From NCBI GenBank assembly GCA_023480605.1, contig JAMCWS010000397.1:313-7976 (forward strand): a stretch of 7,664 nucleotides of DNA. Direction: 5' to 3'. A program made the position numbers and the translations under genes. The notes below the pieces were generated by a model that saw nothing but the letters and a program-made list of their open reading frames with translations, had not been told where the DNA came from and did no database searches. This document shows positions 6,701 to 7,664 of this stretch, piece by piece. Within the stretch, counting starts at the first letter, position 1. Every line of letters begins with the position of its first letter. The DNA is from a bacterium (GTDB taxonomy: Bacteria > Sumerlaeota > Sumerlaeia > MVZB01).

Positions 6701-7485
6701 GGGGCGCCAACTGGATGTGCGGAGACAACCTGGAACTCTATCGCGTCGAACTGCCCACCAACTGGAACTCGGTGCTCGATGGCACGTTGCCCACGCCGAC
6801 CCCCGCGCCGACGCCCGCGCCCAGTCCGACCCCAGCGCCGACGCCCACGCCCACTCCGACACCCGTCTCCACACCGACGCCCAGCCCAACCCCCACACCG
6901 AGCCCGACTCCGAGCCCGACTCCGATTCCGAGTCCAACGCCGTCGCCGGCGCCCACCCCGGTTCCGACGCCGGATACGAACCCGCTGATCCTTGATTATG
7001 CCAACCGACAAACGGCTTCGATCGGCTCCTGGGTTACACTCTACGGGCTGGGCTTCGGTTCGTCGCGGAACGGCAATCTGGTCTATGTGGGATCGGTGGC
7101 CGCGACGTATTACCGCGGTTGGTCCGATACGCGCATCACGTTCATGATTCCCAACGGCGCGGTCTCCGGTCCGGTCAAGGTGGTGGTGGACAGACGGGAA
7201 ACCAACACGATCGATATCGTCATCTCGTCGGGCCACACCTACCACGTCAGTCAGCTCGATCCCTCCGCCAGCGACGCCAATTCGGGCAGTGAAACCGAAC
7301 CCTGGAAGACGCTCGCGCGCGCGTTGCAGTCGGTCGCTCCCGGTGACACGGTCTACGTCGGCGACGGCGTTTACAATGAAACGCTGGAACCGGCGGCCGG
7401 CGGCACCGAAAGGGCGCCCATCGCCTTCGTCGCCCTGCCAGACAGTCAACCGATCCTCAACGGCGCGACCGTCGCGATGTCATAG
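3763..7485 (+). CDS. Large secreted modular protein: two propeller-like modules, Pro-Thr linkers, IPT/TIG domain, truncated beta-helix
   Basis: 1240 residues as read. The ATG at 3763 is preceded by GGAG at 3749-3752 and opens a signal peptide (basic start, hydrophobic core around 23-36, likely cut after VFAEA, residue 40). The frame is open back to 3640, but that extension would put 41 residues before the signal peptide. Modules: 43-469, a beta-rich propeller-like domain with blade-like segments such as HNGWAYDKDGHEVLVYQ and WICAFDPES; 470-581, Pro-Thr linker; 582-1008, a second copy without indels; 1009-1072, second linker; about 1073-1157, an IPT/TIG Ig-like domain (SWVTLYGLGFGSS, WSDTRITFMIPNG); 1158 onward, the start of a right-handed parallel beta-helix (EPWKTLARALQSVAPGDTVY). 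The helix stops after one coil at a TAG, ending AMS. Its continuation is on the opposite strand at the window end, so this stop is created by an inversion or misassembly and the true protein is longer. Likely extracellular or surface attached. Carbohydrate binding or cleavage is a family-level guess; no catalytic residues are identified. Confidence 0.88.
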   Translation: MKRILDRGSNACAANTRTVSHPLLTAIFALLLMPPVFAEAPSNYVVDRVENKSAAQTSHPIFPAPSGPPPARGVPFIDASTGHRITRLTDVGDVVAVTGVNAGLPWTPDGKPGAGFYNGYSRWSNVNATGEYMIAFRTNNHSSLYKTDGTWMGPVVPDKNHAIGESAEIRWDRSGRPGAATRIYYHYGSILYQQDVLKGYTSAEKIFDVGAATGASITSTGDMDCSDDARYWALKLTNGQCVVLDAYERKLLDGRITQSPNGLDISPSGKWLAMVTASSDPTRGFRFYRTSDLATSDTSHPVYMPTTSAGHNGWAYDKDGHEVLVYQCNQTDWICAFDPESQQLTRIVRMTECGWGMNQHIGRMTNAKKKGWALLSTYSSSDTTWSYNQLFMLEIMPSTQNPRIWRIARTYNRRYVNGVDIGGYFAEAFASIDPAGNNIYWGANWMGGDNLEIYRVELPGNWETVLAGTTPVPTPTPTPAPTPAATPTPTPTPTPTPTATPTPTPTLTPTPTSTPTPTATPTPTPTPTPTPTVTPSPTPTPTPTPTPTPTATPSPTPTPTSTPTPTPTPIPMPGGSSSATSNYVVDQVQNKPAAQTSHPIFPAPTGPVPARGVPFTDPYTGHRITRLTDVGDVVAVTGLNAGLPWTPDGKPGAGFYNGYSRWSNVNATGEYMIAFRTNNHSSLYKTDGTYLGPVVPDKNHAIGESAEIRWDRSGRPGTATRIYYHYNSIIYQQDVLKGYASAQPILNVGAVAGAGITSTGDMDCSDDARYWALKLTNGQCVALDAYERKLLDGRITQNPNGLDISPSGKWFVVVASSSIIEHQFRFYRISDLATSDTTHPVYLPTASAGHNGWAYDKAGHEVLVYQDNRTDWICAFDPESRQLTQIVKMDECGWGMNQHIGRMTNPKTKGWALVSTYSSSESTWSYNQLFFIEVLPATQNPRIWRIARTYNRRYVDGVDIGGYFAEAFASIDPAGNNLFWGANWMCGDNLELYRVELPTNWNSVLDGTLPTPTPAPTPAPSPTPAPTPTPTPTPVSTPTPSPTPTPSPTPSPTPIPSPTPSPAPTPVPTPDTNPLILDYANRQTASIGSWVTLYGLGFGSSRNGNLVYVGSVAATYYRGWSDTRITFMIPNGAVSGPVKVVVDRRETNTIDIVISSGHTYHVSQLDPSASDANSGSETEPWKTLARALQSVAPGDTVYVGDGVYNETLEPAAGGTERAPIAFVALPDSQPILNGATVAMS
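3889..5169 (+). repeat. Propeller-like module, copy 1 (427 codons)
   Basis: Aligns end to end with 5506-6786 without a gap, starting NYVVD and ending VLAGT. By hand count 64 of 427 residues differ, about 85% identical in protein. Differences cluster in two loops: copy 1 AEKIFDVGAATGAS against AQPILNVGAVAGAG, and WLAMVTASSDPTRG against WFVVVASSSIIEHQ. Copy 1 has a Cys in VYQCNQ that copy 2 lacks. Confidence 0.95.
5170..5505 (+). repeat. Pro-Thr linker 1 with low-complexity DNA repeats
   Basis: 112 codons, almost entirely alternating Thr and Pro with scattered Ala, Ser, Val, ending PMPGGSSSATS before copy 2. It is a typical extended, probably protease-resistant or glycosylated, extracellular spacer. 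At DNA level 5332-5385 and 5386-5439 are tandem 54-bp units with three mismatches by eye, so the linker grew partly by tandem duplication. The opposite strand reads as a Gly-Val repeat that is only a shadow. Confidence 0.95.
5506..6786 (+). repeat. Propeller-like module, copy 2 (427 codons)
   Basis: Second copy of 3889-5169, with the same length and frame, starting NYVVD and ending VLDGT. It has gained a Cys in NWMCGD where copy 1 has Gly, and has Asp where copy 1 has Cys in VYQ-N. Many substitutions at DNA level are third-position changes, which fits two functional copies diverging under selection. Confidence 0.95.
6787..6972 (+). repeat. Pro-Thr/Pro-Ser linker 2
   Basis: 62 codons of Thr-Pro, Ala-Pro and Ser-Pro dipeptides between module copy 2 and the IPT domain, beginning LPTPTPAP and ending PVPTP. 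It is richer in Ser and Ala than linker 1 and lacks the 54-bp tandem unit, so the two linkers were not simply copied from each other. Confidence 0.9.
7444..7473. repeat. 30-bp inverted repeat, arm C (end of the beta-helix reading frame)
   Basis: Encodes SQPILNGATV in frame (residues 1228-1237 of the large protein). It is the exact reverse complement of 7635-7664, with a mismatch directly inside the repeat (7474 against 7634). Everything up to this point reads as a normal beta-helix start; after it the frame gives only AMS and a stop. Confidence 0.97.
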
Positions 7486-7664
7486 AACCGGCAGCGCGTG
7501 ACTCCGCCCCGCAGGCACACCGCCTGGTCGAAACGATAGAGGGTCAGGCCCGAGAAGACGAGGTTGCCCAGGCCCGGGTGTTTGTCGCCATCGAGCAGGA
7601 TGCCGGCCGTTCCCTTGCCGTCGGGGCCGGCCGTGACGGTCGCGCCGTTGAGGATCGGTTGACT
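7446..7664 (-). pseudogene. Inverted continuation of the beta-helix domain
   Basis: Read from the right edge leftward, the minus strand starts with the same ten codons (SQPILNGATV) as the end of the large gene and continues in frame as TAGPDGKGTAGILLDGD, then LGNLVFSGLTLYRFDQA, then VTRCRFYDI. These are regular right-handed beta-helix coils and the obvious sequel of the truncated domain. They continue through ATVAPLRIG into a TGA at 7446-7448 inside the other repeat arm. It is not an independent gene: it has no start and is the missing piece of the plus-strand gene lying backwards. Restoring its orientation would give a product of about 1299 residues if the second arm is real, or longer if that arm is an artefact. 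Confidence 0.85.
7635..7664. repeat. 30-bp inverted repeat, arm D (last 30 bases of the window)
   Basis: Exact inverted partner of 7444-7473. It ends on the final base of the window, as expected if a contig was broken at a k-mer shared with another position. The 161 bp between the arms (7474-7634) are inverted relative to the gene. Confidence 0.97.

Noticed and set aside
5944..7449. 501-residue open frame on the minus strand
   Set aside because: It is antisense to module copy 2, linker 2 and the IPT domain, which have clear protein features; its Arg/Gly-rich sequence is typical of GC-rich shadow frames, and the same shadow appears over copy 1.

Overview
The window is GC-rich DNA carrying three complete or nearly complete genes, one large gene whose 3' end is scrambled, and two intergenic stretches. 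The gene content is a Tat-exported Gfo/Idh/MocA oxidoreductase paired with an exported ThuA-domain protein, next to a very large secreted protein with Pro-Thr linkers, an IPT domain and a parallel beta-helix. This suggests a free-living Gram-negative bacterium of the Planctomycetota/Verrucomicrobiota/Hydrogenedentota/Sumerlaeota type. That placement is an inference from gene style; no rRNA or marker gene is present.

Layout. Positions 2100 to 1, minus strand, hold a two-gene operon: a ThuA-like protein, then after 40 nt a Gfo/Idh/MocA dehydrogenase that runs off the left edge. Both have export signals and both families act on sugars, so periplasmic glycoside oxidation is the natural guess. A 315-nt divergent intergenic region (2101-2415) holds a 9-bp stem-loop overlapping a 12-bp palindrome. 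Positions 2416-3243, plus strand, encode a membrane-anchored alpha/beta hydrolase with a visible Ser-Asp-His triad. Positions 3244-3762 are mostly non-coding, with two hairpins and one doubtful small minus-strand ORF. Positions 3763-7485, plus strand, encode a 1240-residue secreted modular protein: signal peptide, propeller-like module, Pro-Thr linker, second copy of the module, second linker, IPT/TIG domain, and the first coil of a parallel beta-helix.

The most striking signal is two separate exact 30-bp inverted repeats. One copies 30 bp of the ThuA gene in reverse complement into the dehydrogenase gene, replacing a normally conserved helix segment without changing its length. The other flanks the last 161 bp before the right edge. 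The beta-helix gene stops abruptly at 7485, but its evident continuation is readable on the opposite strand from 7664 leftward, so the end of the window is inverted relative to the gene. The second repeat ends exactly at the last base of the window. The shared length of 30, and the abutment to the edge, make a k-mer-overlap assembly artefact the leading explanation for the right-hand case. A real invertible segment or a template-switch mutation remains possible, and the left-hand case is harder to explain as an artefact.
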